A DNA stretch of 64,000 bases, from positions 13,625,343-13,689,342 of the forward strand of contig BTPG01000004.1 in the NCBI GenBank assembly GCA_036245525.1, given 5' to 3'. A program made the position numbers and the translations under genes. Below are positions 21,401 through 31,079 of the stretch, one piece after another (within the stretch, counting starts at the first letter, position 1; every line of letters starts with the position of its first letter). The notes beneath the pieces were generated by a model. The model was not told the origin of the DNA and did not search any database. It saw nothing but the letters and a program-made list of their open reading frames with translations. Source of the DNA: Semisulcospira habei. Its lineage: Eukaryota; Mollusca; Gastropoda; Semisulcospiridae.

Positions 21401-22489
21401 GGTCTCCCTCACCACCTCAAAATCTTTCCCTTGCTCTACCGTCAGCCTAAGGTATGCATCACGGGCCTCCCCCTGCAATAGAGGTGCTAACCTTATCCCC
21501 CATACCTCTTTCGGCCACCCCTGGGTTTCGGCTACTCTCTCAAAGAGCTGAAGGTAAGATTCCACATCTTCCTTATCCTCTAACGGACGCATCTTGAGCG
21601 AGTAATGCTGACTAGACTCCGTAACTGACTTCTTTTCCGATGCTGCTAACTGTAATCTAAGCCGCGTCTCGGCCGCGACGAGCTCTTCTTTCCGTGCTTG
21701 TTCCGCGGCGGCTAGCTCCTCTCTCCGTGCTTGTTCCGCGGCAGCTAGCTTACGTTCGGTCAATGCTAAGTCATCCCGCCTAGCTTGCTCTGCGGCCTCA
21801 CGGTCCATCTGGAGCCGTCTCTCGGCTGCCTCGCGGTCCATCTGGAGCCGTCTCTCGGCTGCCTCGCGGTCCATCTGACGCTGCTTCTCTACTGCCTCGC
21901 GGTCCATCTGGAGCCGTCTCTCTACCGCCTCACGGTCCATCTGGAGCTGCCTCTCTAACGCCCTACGCTCTAGGTCACGTTCCCGTTTTTCTTCCTCTCT
22001 CCTAACTTCGGACAGGATGAACTGGGTTAGAGCTCCCCCACTAAGTCCTAGGCCCTCTCCTAGCACTTTATACTGCTCATATGGGTTTACCATCACCCCT
22101 AACCCCTCTTTACTTTCCTGATCCCTACTGGGTGTCAGTCCTGCTGCAGTGAGAGTACGGGTAAGGGTACTCACCACCGTTTCCTTCCGAGAGGGAGTGG
22201 CCAAAGTGGCTCCTCTCTCTCCTGGACCCTCATCCCCTGCACCACCACCCTCGGACTCAGGGTCGTGCCCCGACGTGGCACGGGTGGCCCTGGTATCCCG
22301 TTTAGGGGGCATCCTGGTGTGGGTGTCACGGAGGCAGCGACGACAACTGCTCCCCAGCAGGACCCCTAACAAAGAAAAAACAAAACAAATAAATACACAG
22401 AATACAAACAACGAATAAGGACTAGACAGTGACAAGAGCCGAAGGGTCCTCACCACTCGGTACCTGAGTAATGAGAGGCAACCACTCAT
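18446..22489 (-). CDS. Gmr1-like gag-pol polyprotein lacking the integrase core (unit 2)
   Basis: 1347 codons, with the same architecture and the same missing integrase core as unit 1. The likely gag Met is at 22312. I see six residue differences from unit 1, for example S/L at 41, L/Q at 264, S/A at 612, K/Q at 773, T/K at 1291 and K/E at 1329. No frameshift or stop, and all visible catalytic residues of protease, RT (FMDD) and RNase H are kept. Intact coding after divergence suggests recent activity or a recent tandem duplication. Confidence 0.92.
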   Translation of the reverse strand: MSGCLSLLRYRVVRTLRLLSLSSPYSLFVFCVFICFVFSLLGVLLGSSCRRCLRDTHTRMPPKRDTRATRATSGHDPESEGGGAGDEGPGERGATLATPSRKETVVSTLTRTLTAAGLTPSRDQESKEGLGVMVNPYEQYKVLGEGLGLSGGALTQFILSEVRREEEKRERDLERRALERQLQMDREAVERRLQMDREAVEKQRQMDREAAERRLQMDREAAERRLQMDREAAEQARRDDLALTERKLAAAEQARREELAAAEQARKEELVAAETRLRLQLAASEKKSVTESSQHYSLKMRPLEDKEDVESYLQLFERVAETQGWPKEVWGIRLAPLLQGEARDAYLRLTVEQGKDFEVVRETLLRRFRRDAEYYRRQFREAKKESLETFPQLFVRLKTSVKRWFTLAHKNIEDVEQVLDMFLSEQLYAIMNADLEMFVREKRPRNGEEAAELAQLHIDTKRAVSRPLGGGPIRPPFKKDKGSNKPPEAKAEHRAEPASSGRGTGERLCFKCNKPWHVARNCQSKASVNQVTIALETVAVMTEPVTVGMRTIRPYDPWSKGLAQGKEVRIMRDTGADMGAIAAKWIEPRDLTGRFIDVNPVDHTKSDKYPTAWVEIDSPFVRGTIELIVMERMGPDVILGNWVTFSDGKRSPVSIDASECAMAAAVQTRAQVQREKEGESALKVVKQADLNVTPAQPIEWQNQDETLARAKKLAEEGRAIPSGKSLIEFCRTKEQMGEEVRDASQYVVDLRNRIEETCRLAQQNLKLASKKQKQHFDRRAKPRSFSAGDKVLLLLPVKHNKLEMAWQGPFEVLERVGECDYRVRVGSKNKLYHANLLKKFQERVSVATVVIDEEDEDEGGEAFVVVKEVPTIPLVASEGPSDIHLDPNCPEIHSSIEALTVQFKDILTDYPLRTTLDSCEIHLTDEVPVRTKQYPLPHSQLEVVKAEVDAMLEMGVIERANSPYNSPIVLVKKKDGTVRFCVDFRKLNQKVVFDAEPMPDVEYLFSLLSKAKYLSKLDLAKGYWQVPMLESDKPKTAFTTPAGQFQWKVMPFGLKTAGAIFSRMMRRLLEPLRLTEVSNFMDDVMIASSNKERHLQCIAQLFGRLREVQLAARPTKCYLGFKQLEYLGHTVGNGQIKPEGDKMQRIKDAPRPQTKKQVRSFLGLANYYRRFVPNFAAIAAPLTDLTKGGKTGQIGWNDACETAFETLKARLCSGPVCSLPDFDRLFVLQTDASEGGVGAVLCQDHGNGLQPVACASKKLSKAERNYSTIEKECLAIVWGIQKFRQYLYGRKFVVQTDHRPLQYLQQAKSTNSRLMRWALQLQPFSIRVESIAGKVNVPADFLSRTGW

Positions 22490-22661
22490 GCCACCCCTCG
22501 TTTATGCGCACTGCACTCTCTGGCCGTGGCCCCCTGGCGCAATACGCCCCCACTCCCGCCAACCGCCCGCTAAATCTTACTCGTACCACAACACGAACAC
22601 ACGGTCACTGGCGCACAAAAATACCCTAATCTACCTAACCTGTTACCTCCCCCTAATCCTT

Positions 22662-22679
22662 ATCCCACCGCTGCCACCA
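22662..22679 (-). promoter_or_regulatory. Primer-binding site, tRNA-Leu type (unit 2)
   Basis: Identical to the PBS of unit 1, four bases from LTR 3. Confidence 0.8.
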
Positions 22680-22683
22680 AATA

Positions 22684-24502
22684 TGTCACGACACGCCTGA
22701 CGGAGTCAGGGCGCCGTGGACAATATGAGTGCAGACACTCGAGAAAACCCACCCACTCTAAATAAATAACGCAACGCCAGTGATAAACAACAAACAAATC
22801 CTTTATTACCTACCCTTACTCTAACTCCCACCCCGACCCACTAACGCCCCACACACTCACACATACCCACACATGCACTCATAACGTATTAACACTTAAA
22901 AAAGATTAACATATAAAAAAATGACTAACAAGTGAAAATGACTAACAGGTGAATATGACTAACAGGTGAATATGACTAACAGATGAATATGACTAACAGG
23001 TAAAAATGACTAATATGTGAATATGACTAACAGGTGATAATGACTAATATGTCCAACGGCTATACAAGGCGGGTAACTTTGTCTCTGTACAGTGTCCTCT
23101 GTCCCACACTAGACAGGGTGGCTCATAACGTACGAGTACTACCCCTGCACCACAGAGCACCGTAGCCGCGCTTGCCCACGCACGCCTGTGACCGACGCTC
23201 AGAACGTAGAATCAGCCTGCTGTAGCCCAACGTACTTGTCCAACAGGACCGGCTAGCGAAGGCGTTCCGACTCCCGATGATGCGTCACCGTTGGTTGTGG
23301 ATGATGAGATCGAAGAACGAAGTCTTCGAAGTCAATCTTCGAAGCCAATCTTCGAAGCCAATGATCGAAGCCAGGGATCGAAGCCAGTGATCGAAGCCAG
23401 TGCACTGGAAAAGGGCGCATTGTCAGTCAAAGTGCCAACACAGTTAATTCTGGCCTATTTGACACGCACCTACTCACAAACCACGTGAGTTGTGTCTAGT
23501 CTCACCCTAATACCTGCCTTGGCCATATTAAATATACAATCATGGATATGAAAGCTTCCTATGTACATTCAACATTCACCAGGTCTGCACTATTCTATTA
23601 CACTAGCATTAAGCTAGCACAACCACTTTTGTATAATAACATTGCCACTGCTAACCAACATTATCAAAATATCCAGATGTACATACAAAGATATGAAATA
23701 ATCACCAGCAACCACCCAACGTGACAATCTTATTACATTACATCTAGGACTTAATACCAATATATATTTGAAAGGATACCCACTTTAATTCATTTTACAA
23801 CATGGCCCTTTAAATATACTCACTCGGCGACAGCCGAACATAAACTAAATCCGACACCCACCACATTACAACCCAACCTAAAAAACATGGTTAAAGACTC
23901 AATTAAAACATCACTAAAAAACTAGACGAACATACCCTTCCGCCCCTATGTACACATTCACACACCCGAGAGCACAGCAGCTAACTGAGGAACATGGCAT
24001 GAATAAATACCTGTCACTGGTGAGTCCTCCGGCAGGACGAGACAAACAAGACGAAGACGAACCGGAGGGGTCTTCTGGTGAGTAGCAGCCGTGGTCGCAA
24101 GTCTCTCGGGACACCCACACCCAGGAACACTGGCCGTGGTCTTGCAGGGAGGGTAAAAGAACCCTCACACAGCTTGTCAAGGGCTCCAAACGAGGCCGCA
24201 CCCTGACCCAGACTCTCACTTCGCTGGCTAACTCCGCTGACTGACTAATATCCTACTGCTACCTCGCAGGTTAACTTTGCTTCTGAACACTGTTCGGTTT
24301 AAAGCTACTTGGCTAAAGCGTGCAACCGCTGTACTCGCTCACTGTTAAGCTTGCTGCACGGGCTTTACCGGATTACGCTCACACTACATTTATTAACTTC
24401 CCTAAACTAAGGCTATGTACAGAATTCGGCGATCTACATTTATTAACAGAAAAACGACTTGGCGAAAAAAATAAAACAACATGTCACATCCGTTACGTGA
24501 CA
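22684..24502 (-). repeat. LTR 3 (5' LTR of the upstream unit)
   Basis: 1819 bp. About four differences from LTR 2 were seen by eye, for example GGTAAAAATG against GGTGATAATG and CCAGGGATCG against CCAGTGATCG. Confidence 0.92.
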
Positions 24503-24507
24503 CACTA
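24503..24507. repeat. 5-bp target-site duplication (CACTA), right
   Basis: Matches 10415-10419. Confidence 0.85.
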
Positions 24508-24610
24508 GTACAAAGTGGATTTGCATCCCTAAAGCTTTATCAGGTGTTGCAGTGGAAGAAGACAGACTAATTTTGAAAAGGCAACACCTAGGTAATTTTG
24601 TGGTACAATT

Positions 24611-25059
24611 ATTCTTTACTTTTAACAAAGGCATCGCTCAAAGCCAAAAAATGCACTCAATCAGAGTAGATCCAAGGGACGTAATTTTTCATTAAATTCT
24701 GAGAATGCTGTGCTAATGCCATGGGATTCCAGGCTGGTAAGCTTGCATTGTGTCATCAGGACATCAGCTGTCCTTTTGTGACTGCATCGCTTATGAGATC
24801 TTTTGAGCTTTCCACTGAACACCTATTACATAAAGCAATAGGGACTACCCCCAGGCGCCCCGCCACCCGCTGGAGAATATCCAGTCCTCCCCCCGAGGGG
24901 GGAAGACAGAAAATATTCTCAAACAGATTTTGGACCTGCTGAGTAGATTTAAAGATTTTGCCGCCTACGACCGGTTTCGCCCCAAGGAAGGGCTCTTCAG
25001 GTAGGCATACGGCGTAACCTGAAATTGCAAACACAACGCATGTACTAGAAGCCGCCTCC

Positions 25060-25062
<3 letters not shown>
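24611..25062 (-). repeat. Penelope-like direct repeat, right copy
   Basis: 452 bp, collinear with 9948-10399, running directly into (TA)n at 25063. Confidence 0.85.
24963..25006 (-). ncRNA. Hammerhead ribozyme motif, intact core
   Basis: Minus strand in order: GCCUAC (stem I), CUGAAGA (core, fits CUGANGA), GCCC-loop-GGGC (stem II), GAAA, ACCGGU giving only a two-base stem III, UC cleavage site, GUAGGC closing stem I. The very short stem III built on a palindrome is typical of Penelope-associated hammerheads, which are thought to work best as dimers. All core residues are present. Activity is inferred. Confidence 0.8.

Positions 25063-25127
<65 letters not shown>
25063..25127. repeat. (TA)n microsatellite
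   Basis: About 32 TA dinucleotides between the Penelope-like repeat and the right inverted arm. Confidence 0.95.
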
Positions 25128-25131
<4 letters not shown>

Positions 25132-25161
25132 AAAATCTCAAAAGGTGGCTTGTCTGGAACC
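25128..25161 (-). repeat. Outer inverted repeat arm, right
   Basis: Reverse complement of 9897-9930 with one mismatch in 34. Confidence 0.8.
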
Positions 25162-25175
25162 CTGTTCAGAAATAA

Positions 25176-25776
25176 GTTTGTATTGACTCACTGAATGTAG
25201 ACATAAGGTTGTATAAGTTTGTATAGACTCACTGAATGTAGCTATAACGTTGTATAAGTTTGTATTGACTCACTGAATGTAGATATAACGTTGTATAAGT
25301 GTGTATTGACTCACTGAATGTAGATATAACGTTGTATAAGTTTGTATTGACTCACTAAATGTAGATATAGCGTTGTATAAGTTTGTATTGACTCTCTGAA
25401 TGTAGATATAACGTTGTATAAGTGTGTATTGACTCACTGAATGTAGATATAACGTTGTATTGACTCACTGAATGTAGATATAACGTTGTATAAGTTTATA
25501 TTGACTCACTGAATGTAGATATAACGTTGTATAAGTTTGTATTGACTAACTGAATGTAGATATAACGTTGTATCAGTTTGTATTGACTCACTGAATGTAG
25601 ATATAACGTTGTATAAGTTTGTATTGACTAACTGAATGTAGATATAACGTTGTATCAGTTTGTGTTGACTCACTGAATGTAGATATAACGTTGTATAAGT
25701 TTGTATTGACTCACTAAATGTAGATATAACGTTGTATAAGTTTGTATTGACTCTCTGAATGTAGATATAACGTTGC
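25176..25776 (+). repeat. 41-bp tandem repeat, about 15 units
   Basis: The unit contains TTGACTCACTGAATGTAGAT and AACGTTGTATAAG. One unit near 25455 is shortened. No coding sense. Confidence 0.95.
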
Positions 25777-26143
25777 TTTTACTTGCAGGTGAATTTAAAT
25801 GAAATAAAGAATTATTATTTAAATTGTGTGCCATTCTATTGAATGGTTTGTTTGTGAGATGATTTTAAATTTTAAAAACACGAAAATTTCGGCACAAAAC
25901 AAAACATTACAAATGTACCTCTGATAAGGAAGATTCAGCATGGAAACGGATGACAACTTGAAGTACATTTTGTTTGTGTGTTGCATGGGGATTAAAATAC
26001 GTGCACAGGGCAATGTGTTTGGTTGATGATAATTCTTTTCTAATTTATAATTCAAATTTGAAATTTACGGTTTTTGTCGTTACCTCTACGGTAGCACCGC
26101 AACAATTTTCTAATGTATATTACATATGGCAATAAAGTTCTAG

Positions 26144-26185
<42 letters not shown>

Positions 26186-26325
26186 AGTCGTCCCGAAAAT
26201 TGAGTACAACAGATGATACAGCTAAAGGTTCATAATCACACGATTATTAATGCATTTGTTTTGCAGAAAACGAATTTTTTCAGTTAAAATGAACCCAAAA
26301 CAAATATTTATCATGTGACAGAGCA
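25777..26325. other. Unassigned AT-rich spacer with (ATC)n
   Basis: Contains an (ATC)n run at about 26141-26185. A 78-codon minus frame at 25819-26055 has no family resemblance and is not called. Confidence 0.4.
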
Positions 26326-27760
26326 CTTGACGTCGTGATTCCGGTCATTGGTAACGTTCAACACCTTGACTGTAGCATGACACCACGCTTAGCAGGATAC
26401 ATGATTCCCGTCATTGGTAACAACACCTTGACTGTAGCATGACACCATGCGTAGCACGATACATGATTCCCGTCATTGGTAACGTTCAGCACCTTGACTG
26501 TAGCATGACACCACGCTTAGCACGATACATGATTCCCGTCATTGGTAACAACACGTTAACTGTAGCATGACACCATGCTTAGCACGATACATGATTCCCG
26601 TCATTGGTAACGTTCAGCGCCTTGACTGTAGAATGACACCACGCTTAGCACGATACATGATTCCCGTCATTGGTAACGATCAACACCTTAACTGTAGCAT
26701 AACACCATGCTTAACACGATACATGATTCCCGTCGTTGGTAACAACACCTTGACTGTAGCATGACACCATGCTTAGCACGATACATGATTCCCGTCATTG
26801 GTAACGTTCAACACCTTGACTGTAGCATGACACCACGCTTAGCACGATACATGATTCCCGTCATTGGTAACGTTCAGCACCTTGACTGTAGCATGACACC
26901 ACGCTTAGCACGATACATGATTCCCGTCATTGGTAACAACACCTTGACTCTAGCCTGACACCACGCTTAGCACGATACATGATTCTCGTCATTGGTAACA
27001 ACACATTGACTGTAGCCTGACACCACGCTTAGCACGAAACATGATTCCCGTCATTGGTAACGTTTAACACCTTGACTGTAGCATGACACCACGCTTAGCA
27101 CGATACATGATTCCCGTCATTGGTAACGTTCAACACCTTGACTGTAGCATGACACCACGCTTAGCACGATACATTATTCCCATCATTGGTAACGTTCAAC
27201 ACCTTGACTGTAGCCTGACACCACTCTTAGCACGATACATGATTCCCGTCATTGGTAACAACACCTTGACTGTAGCATGACACCACGCTTAGCACGATAC
27301 ATAATTCCCGTCATTGGTAACGTTCAACACCTTGACTGTAGCATGACACCACGCTTAGCACGAAACATGATTCCCGTCATTGGTAACGTTCAACATATTG
27401 ACTGTAGCATGACACCACGCTTAGCACGATATATGATTCCCGTCATTGGTAACGTTCAACACCTTGACTGTAGCATGACACCACGCTTAGCACGATACAT
27501 GATTCACGTCATTGGTAACGTTCAACACATTGACTGTAGCATGACACCACGCTTAGCACGAAACATGATTCCCGTCATTGGTAACAACACCTTGACTGTA
27601 GCCTGACACCACGCTTAGCACGATACATGATTCCCGTCATTGGTAACAACACCTTGACTGTAGCCTGACACCACGCTTAGCATGATACATGATTCCCGTC
27701 ATTGGTAACGTTCAACACCTTGACTGTAGCATGACACCATGCTTAGCACGATACAAATTT
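26326..27760 (+). repeat. 66/62-bp satellite, 22 units
   Basis: Units contain CACGCTTAGCACGATACATG and CCGTCATTGGTAAC. Two length classes alternate according to presence (66) or absence (62) of GTTC before AACACC. Runs of 66-bp units give open frames reading MTPRLARYMIPVIGN, but the 62-bp units break them. Confidence 0.95.
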
Positions 27761-28044
27761 TTCTCTAACTCCCTAAAAATGTTACAAAAAATAAAACAAT
27801 TGCTGGGTACTGTTTCAGTGTCAGATACATGCAAATCAAATCAAAATCAGTTCTCAAAAGTAGAGATGGAATTTCAGCTTTGTTTAATGTTTTTTCTCTG
27901 ACTTTTTGAGATTTGCTCAAATATATGTGGCCCTGGCTCAGATTTACTGTCAATAAGTTGTGACACTCCAAATCCCAAATTAAATTTTATATTTAAAGGA
28001 ACAGACATATGACACATCAAGTTCAAAACCAGACGCCGAATCCT

Positions 28045-28380
28045 GTGGTATTATTGTGATGATAAAACCTTTATTTCTGTTATGGGTCTGCACACACAGT
28101 TAGCATTGTGTACATGACCATTTACACCGTGGTATTATTGTGATGATAAAACCTTTATTCCTGTTATTGGACTGCACACACAGTTAGCATTGTGTACATG
28201 ACCATTTACACCGTGGTATTATTGTGATGATAAAACCTTTATTTCTGTTATTGGACTGCACACACAGTTAGCATTGTGTACATAACCATTTACACCGTGG
28301 TATTATTGTGATGATAAAACCTTTATTTCTGTTATTGGACTGCACATACAGTTAGCATTGTGTACATGACAATTTACACC
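28045..28380 (+). repeat. 84-bp tandem repeat, 4 units
   Basis: Starts at 28045, 28129, 28213 and 28297, each beginning GTGGTATTATTGTGATGATA. Confidence 0.95.
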
Positions 28381-28483
28381 GTCACAAAAGATTAGGTACA
28401 CATATTTCCACAGCAATAATGTCAAGAAGCTCATACAAAAAGCACCCTTGGCACCATATTGTTCAATAATCTTATCAGCTAGC

Positions 28484-28603
28484 AGGGGCGGATCCAAGGG
28501 GTCCTGACGAGGGGGCCCAAATTCGCCGTCGACGAACACCCCCCCCCTCTCGCCCACCCTGTAGCCGCCCGCCCCCTCCCCCACCACCTTTTCGGTACGT
28601 CAG

Positions 28604-28606
<3 letters not shown>
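28484..28606 (+). mobile_element. Possible hAT-like element end (GGCGGATCC terminus)
   Basis: GGGGCGGATCCAAGGGGT followed by C-rich sequence resembles the terminal repeat of a repeat family whose other orientation ends at about 36490 (CCGGATCCGCCACTGG). No transposase and no duplication seen. Confidence 0.3.
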
Positions 28607-28674
<68 letters not shown>

Positions 28675-28680
28675 TACAAA
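28607..28680. repeat. (CA)n microsatellite
   Basis: More than 30 CA dinucleotides. Confidence 0.95.
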
Positions 28681-28874
28681 CACATACACGCACGCACGCA
28701 CGCACTATAGTTTTACAACCATGGAAGTTTGTTTTTCAAAAAAGGACGAAATAACAGAACTCCACTCCAACACTAAAACACCTATCAGTCTTGACGACAT
28801 TGTAAAGAAACAATGGCCGGGGTCTACTGAATGCCACACAGCTCTTTTGTTTATGTTTTATTTTTTCGTATAAA

Positions 28875-29000
28875 GCCATCGTCGCTACCTATGAGCCTAT
28901 TCATTGCTGTAATACGGTTACAATGTGATTGTCAAAGCGATCGTCGCTATCTATGAGCCTATTCATTGCAGTAATACGGTTACAATGTGATTGTCAAAGC
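28875..29000 (+). repeat. Tandem duplication of about 65 bp
   Basis: CGTCGCTAYCTATGAGCCTA...GTGATTGTCAAAGC occurs twice in succession. Confidence 0.85.
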
Positions 29001-29925
29001 CAGAGAAGATTGACGTTAGCATCGAAAGGCTAAACTAACTTGAACCGGAACTGACATAGAGACGTAAGACTGTTGTGAAAGGCATCCGTTACTTTAGTCT
29101 CGCCGCGGACAAAGACGGCGGGTGAAGTTCAATGATCCGTAAACAGACTCCGCTGTATCAGCAGTCGGGGACAATTATCCGACACTCTTTCCCATCGTAT
29201 CACTTTCGGTTTAGTGTTAGCCCAAAAAAGCCCTTAGCCATCAAAACGCTTACGTTATAGCGTTATGCTCGTGCCGTCTATAAACGATTCACAAGTATTC
29301 TAGGTGTAACCGGGCAAAGCAAGATATGAGGGAATGCAACAACGTCGAAGACAGGGGTTGCTGTGACATGTCTTTATTGAGGCAAAGTAAACTGAAGAAA
29401 ACAGCACCTACGACTAAAACAATGGCTCAACATTAGAAATCACCATAACTCCCATTTTATAACATCAAAGAATGTCTAGAATTAACCATGGTAGTACATC
29501 AGCAGTATAATTATTAATATCAAGCAACATGATCCTAAATGCCAAGGTCAAATAAAGTTTTACATAACCCTAGTATGTCATCATCTAAAGTATCAAAATC
29601 AAATAAATCAATAAATCGACGCAAAAGAAAAAATCTATAAATGTAAATCAATGCAAAAGAGAATATCAGGGTAAATAATGAGCTATCCTGTACGCGCGAT
29701 CAGCCAAACTATGAGCAACCAATAAATCGAATATCAATACTGCATCAGAGAGCAGAATCAAAAGAGCATGCAATAAGGAACATAATACTAGGCACCGCAC
29801 AAACGCAATCGTCCAAACATTTATTAGCATTCATTGCCCGTACGCAGTCATACGCAATGGCAACACTCTCATACATACGCTATACCAGCTTATTTACTTA
29901 CTCTCAAGCAACCCTGGGTACAGAG
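29001..29925. other. Unassigned stretch
   Basis: No coding frame, SINE box or tandem repeat recognised. Confidence 0.3.
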
Positions 29926-29929
29926 GGAT

Positions 29930-30341
29930 AATAATGCATAGCATTTATATGGCGCATTTCTCATATTTATAATATAACTCAATGCGCAGAATGTAGCCGC
30001 GAACTGAACCCAACAAGCACGCTCACGTGAATCACACGCATTCACTCACACACTGTACGTAAACACAGAACAGTCACGTGGTGCTAAGGGCAAGCTCAAG
30101 CGAGCTACACGGTATTTGGAAATCGTTTTGTATTTGAAATTTTATTAAGTTGGCTGAAACTGATACCAAAGTGGAGGGGGAGGAAGAGCCGGAGTACCCG
30201 GAGAAAGAACCCCCGACGGTCCGCCCGAATTAACGGTGACACTTACTAGAGGAGAAAAATCCGACGCCGGAACCCGGAATCGAACCTCGCACCTTTAGCA
30301 TTGGTGGCAGGCGCCTTAACCACTGCGCCACGGACCGCCCC
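29930..30341 (-). mobile_element. tRNA-derived SINE
   Basis: On the minus strand the head reads GGGGCGGTCCGTGGCGCAGTGG, with A box TGGCGCAGTGGTTAAGGC and B box GGTTCGATTCC. The body runs to an ATAATAATGC-like 3' end near 29930. Length and tail exclude a tRNA gene. Confidence 0.75.
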
Positions 30342-30344
30342 CAA

Positions 30345-30690
30345 ACTTGATATGGAGTGGCATCCACACGCTCATACACACTAGCGCAACTCATCACTCA
30401 CATACATCCGCACATAGAGACAACACAAACACAAACAGCCTGGGTATGATTTACTGTAGAATAAGGAGGCAGAATACATATGTGACCTAGGTGCATGTGT
30501 CACGCATAATAATCCTAGGCTAACTACTGAGTCAGCTAACCTTCATCATCAAACAGCCATATAGCTTATCAGACCTGGTAAGTTCATAGTCTGTGCATGT
30601 GTAGTCAGCAAAGGAATGTGAAAACATCCTCACAAAACTAGAAAGAGAATGGGGATCTTATGCACCATAATCACTTACTGGCCACAGAAG
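30345..30690. other. Unassigned stretch
   Basis: Nothing recognised. Confidence 0.3.
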
Positions 30691-30697
30691 TACAGTG

Positions 30698-31070
30698 TGT
30701 TGATCTGCGATCCCGGACCACGTGACACTAGGCCGCGGGATGAAAAAATCACAGACCAGCACCACAAAGTTCTCACAGGACCTGGTGGTTGGACTTCACG
30801 CATCTGCAATTCCGGACCTCACGACACCAGGCCGCAAGATGCCGAATCGCAGATCAGTACCATGTGAACGTTATTAGTCTGGTGGGCACGCTCATGTGTT
30901 CATCTGCGATTCCGGACCGAACGACTCTAGGCCGAACGATGCAAAATCACAGACCAGCACAACAGTGATATAACTCAGCGACTGTCAAGTCAAGCAAATG
31001 TGTCAATCTGCGATTCTGGACCAACAACTCTAGGTCGCCAAATGCAGAGTCACACACCAGCCCGAACAGT
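30698..31070 (+). repeat. Four diverged repeats with inverted ends
   Basis: ATCTGCGATTCCGGACC-type starts and ATCACAGACCAG-type ends occur four times, about every 80-120 bp. Start and end of each unit are roughly reverse-complementary (CTGCGATTC against GAATCGCAG), so each unit could fold. Confidence 0.7.
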
Positions 31071-31079
31071 GGAGGGGAC

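Larger units (their letters stand above)
10420..24502 (-). mobile_element. Gmr1-like Ty3/Gypsy tandem composite: LTR-internal-LTR-internal-LTR
   Basis: Three LTRs of 1817-1819 bp and two 4314-bp internal regions, all on the minus strand, share the central LTR. One CACTA duplication flanks the whole. Each internal region has a PBS, one gag-pol frame and a polypurine tract. Gene order is gag, protease, integrase remnant, RT, RNase H. Integrase ahead of RT is the Gmr1 arrangement, unlike most Gypsy elements. The units differ by a handful of bases, so this is not simply one sequence assembled twice. Confidence 0.92.
9948..25062 (-). mobile_element. Short Penelope-like element with 452-bp direct repeats, interrupted by the Gypsy composite
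   Basis: Two 452-bp direct repeats (9948-10399, 24611-25062) differ at about five positions by eye. Without the Gypsy composite they would be separated by only about 123 bp. Each carries, on the minus strand, a motif with hammerhead ribozyme architecture. Hammerheads in long direct repeats are a documented trait of Penelope-like retroelements. No RT or GIY-YIG is encoded between the repeats, so this would be a non-autonomous copy. Alternative: another hammerhead-bearing retrozyme-like element with direct repeats. Confidence 0.65.

Noticed and set aside
25176..27760. CRISPR-like arrays
   Set aside because: Units are contiguous with no unique spacers, and the genome is eukaryotic.
26567..27901. 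Chain of 65-109-codon plus frames reading MTPRLARYMIPVIGN
   Set aside because: They follow the 66-bp satellite period and stop where 62-bp units occur; no source protein.
30260..30341. Possible tRNA gene on the minus strand
   Set aside because: No acceptor-stem pairing; continues into a SINE body.
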